Of a stretch of DNA of 64,000 nt, positions 62,860 through 64,000 are shown one piece after another. Origin of the DNA: Azolla caroliniana. Lineage: Eukaryota > Polypodiophyta. How positions within the stretch are numbered: position 1 is the first letter of the stretch; every line of letters begins with the position of its first letter. The position numbers and the translations under genes were made by a program. The stretch covers positions 13,454,001-13,518,000 of the forward strand of contig JBHGNT010000015.1 in NCBI GenBank assembly GCA_043228905.1, in the 5' to 3' direction. The notes below the pieces were generated by a model that was not told the DNA's origin, did no database searches, and saw nothing but the letters and a program-made list of their open reading frames with translations.

Positions 62860-63100
62860 TACAACTTTTATAAGCAAACTCCAAAATAGGAAGATATTAT
62901 TGCATTTGGTAGGCTTCTCGGAGACATATACTTGAAGAATATCCTTAATGATTTGATTAACTCATTCTGTTTGTCAATAAGATTGAGGGTGGTATGTGAA
63001 ACTCATGCTCAAAGTAGTTTCTCGTTTCTTAAAGATTTGCGTAACTTAAAAAATTGCAAGTAAACTTAGTATCTCTATCACTCACTATATCTTTCAAGAA
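62860..63100 (-). pseudogene. Ty3/gypsy integrase remnant
   Basis: Minus strand: LKDIVSDRDTKFT (63098-63060) is the second-Asp block of a Ty3 integrase core. After a frame change it reads SFTYHPQSY, a stop, QTE, then NQIIKDILQVYVSEKPTKCN, the Glu block and following helix. Short, with several stops; no LTR is seen nearby. Confidence 0.78.
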
Positions 63101-64000
63101 ATCTAGATGATGACGATGAGATCAAATTACAAATCCAATAAGAGATTATAGAGTTGGAGAGACAAAAGTTAATTAAGGACAAACAAGAAATCAACATGGG
63201 TATAAGCAAATTCAAAAGAAATGCCCATAGACGAGATGAGTTCATGAGGGGGGCTAATATATACAACCTTAGAAGGTAAATTGCATGCATATTTTAAATT
63301 CAATATTTACATTATAATATTTGGATATGCAATAGGAGTGTGGGGAGGGCGGTCTCTAGTGAAAGCAACATTTAGGGGTGTGATTTCTCGAAGACTCATT
63401 TTAATATTAATGCTAAATGATATATTATTAATAATCTAAATATTAACTATATACAAATTAATTATAGTGAAGAATATAAAAGATTGTACCTCCAACAATA
63501 CTATGTATCCTGAAAGAGAAACATGATCTCCTTTAAGACCATCTTTATTTGCCATCTTGTCCCAAACTCTTACGAATATCATCTTGATCCCTACATTACG
63601 AAACTAGGATGTACTAATTGTAGGCCTAATATTGTAACATTGATAATATGTCACAAACTTGTAAACTTATTTCCAATAGGTCTCCATTGGAGGGAGATAT
63701 GACTCTGCGATGTCACATTACCTCTTTTTGGAACCACCTACTTCCTAGATGAATCAAGTCAAGGTTCTCATCGAGGATACATGGTGTGTCTTTTTGAGGA
63801 TGACCTTGTGGATCCATGTCCATCGATCCACATAGAAGGTTTGAGGCCATGTTGGAAGTTAGTTCGCTATGAATTTTGAGACATCTTTGGTACATCCTAT
63901 TCAAAGGAAAAAGGAAAAATTTGGAAAAATTTGTAAATGTTATCTAGAATATACCTAAAGTAGAGAAATACATACCTTTCACCACTGTGATTTGCTTGAG
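63101..64000. other. AT-rich DNA, no gene seen
   Basis: Short frames only. 63101-63280 might be further decayed gypsy pol on the minus strand, but I see no motif there. Nothing else is supported. Confidence 0.5.

Overview
The window is nuclear DNA of a land plant. It holds one ordinary host gene, an eight-exon UTP14 gene with GT-AG introns (49805-54097), inside a dense block of retrotransposons. Plant features include copia elements primed by initiator-Met tRNA (PBS TGGTATCAGAGC), a chromodomain Ty3 element, an L1-type LINE and a decayed plastid atpI fragment. The atpI fragment and the unusual gypsy families make a non-seed plant (lycophyte or fern) my best guess; this is inference.

Layout. 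1-4958: 3' part of a Ty1/copia element (CopA1). 4959-5773: decayed DNA with a plastid atpI fragment. 5774-16453: a Ty3 chromovirus (GypC) split by a second copia element (CopB, 8112-13234, TSD GTCCT). 16454-48712: one old minus-strand copia element (CopD) opened by repeated insertion. A Ty3 element with an extra 3' ORF (GypE, 16953-40547) sits in the CopD RT. A minus-strand Ty3 element (GypF, 17362-22826) sits in the GypE 5' LTR. CopA2 (24681-33032) sits between GypE gag and pol, CopA3 (26808-30410) sits in CopA2, and a GypF-like solo LTR (29098-29786) sits in CopA3. Three more GypF-type LTRs, nested in one another, lie in the CopD leader (43966-47889). 48730-49262: remnants of further copia elements. 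49264-49690: degenerate repeats and a microsatellite. 49805-54097: UTP14. 54098-58156: AT-rich intergenic DNA with two segmental tandem duplications. 58157-62840: a 5'-truncated minus-strand LINE. 62841-64000: AT-rich DNA with a gypsy integrase remnant.

Most insertion junctions can be read exactly, because target-site duplications and uninterrupted second copies are present; in three cases removing the insert restores the host element's reading frame. All retroelement ORFs carry stops or frameshifts, and the stops are mostly C-to-T or G-to-A changes in CAG, CAA, CGA or TGG codons, as expected from decay of methylated cytosine.

The least ordinary signals are: the GypF family (4-bp target duplications of form NCGY, a tRNA-like Pol III promoter module in its LTR, and an atypical pol); the GypE family's roughly 900-codon coiled-coil ORF after pol; an acidic-then-basic C-terminal extension on CopA pol; and a telomere-repeat filler at a deletion junction.
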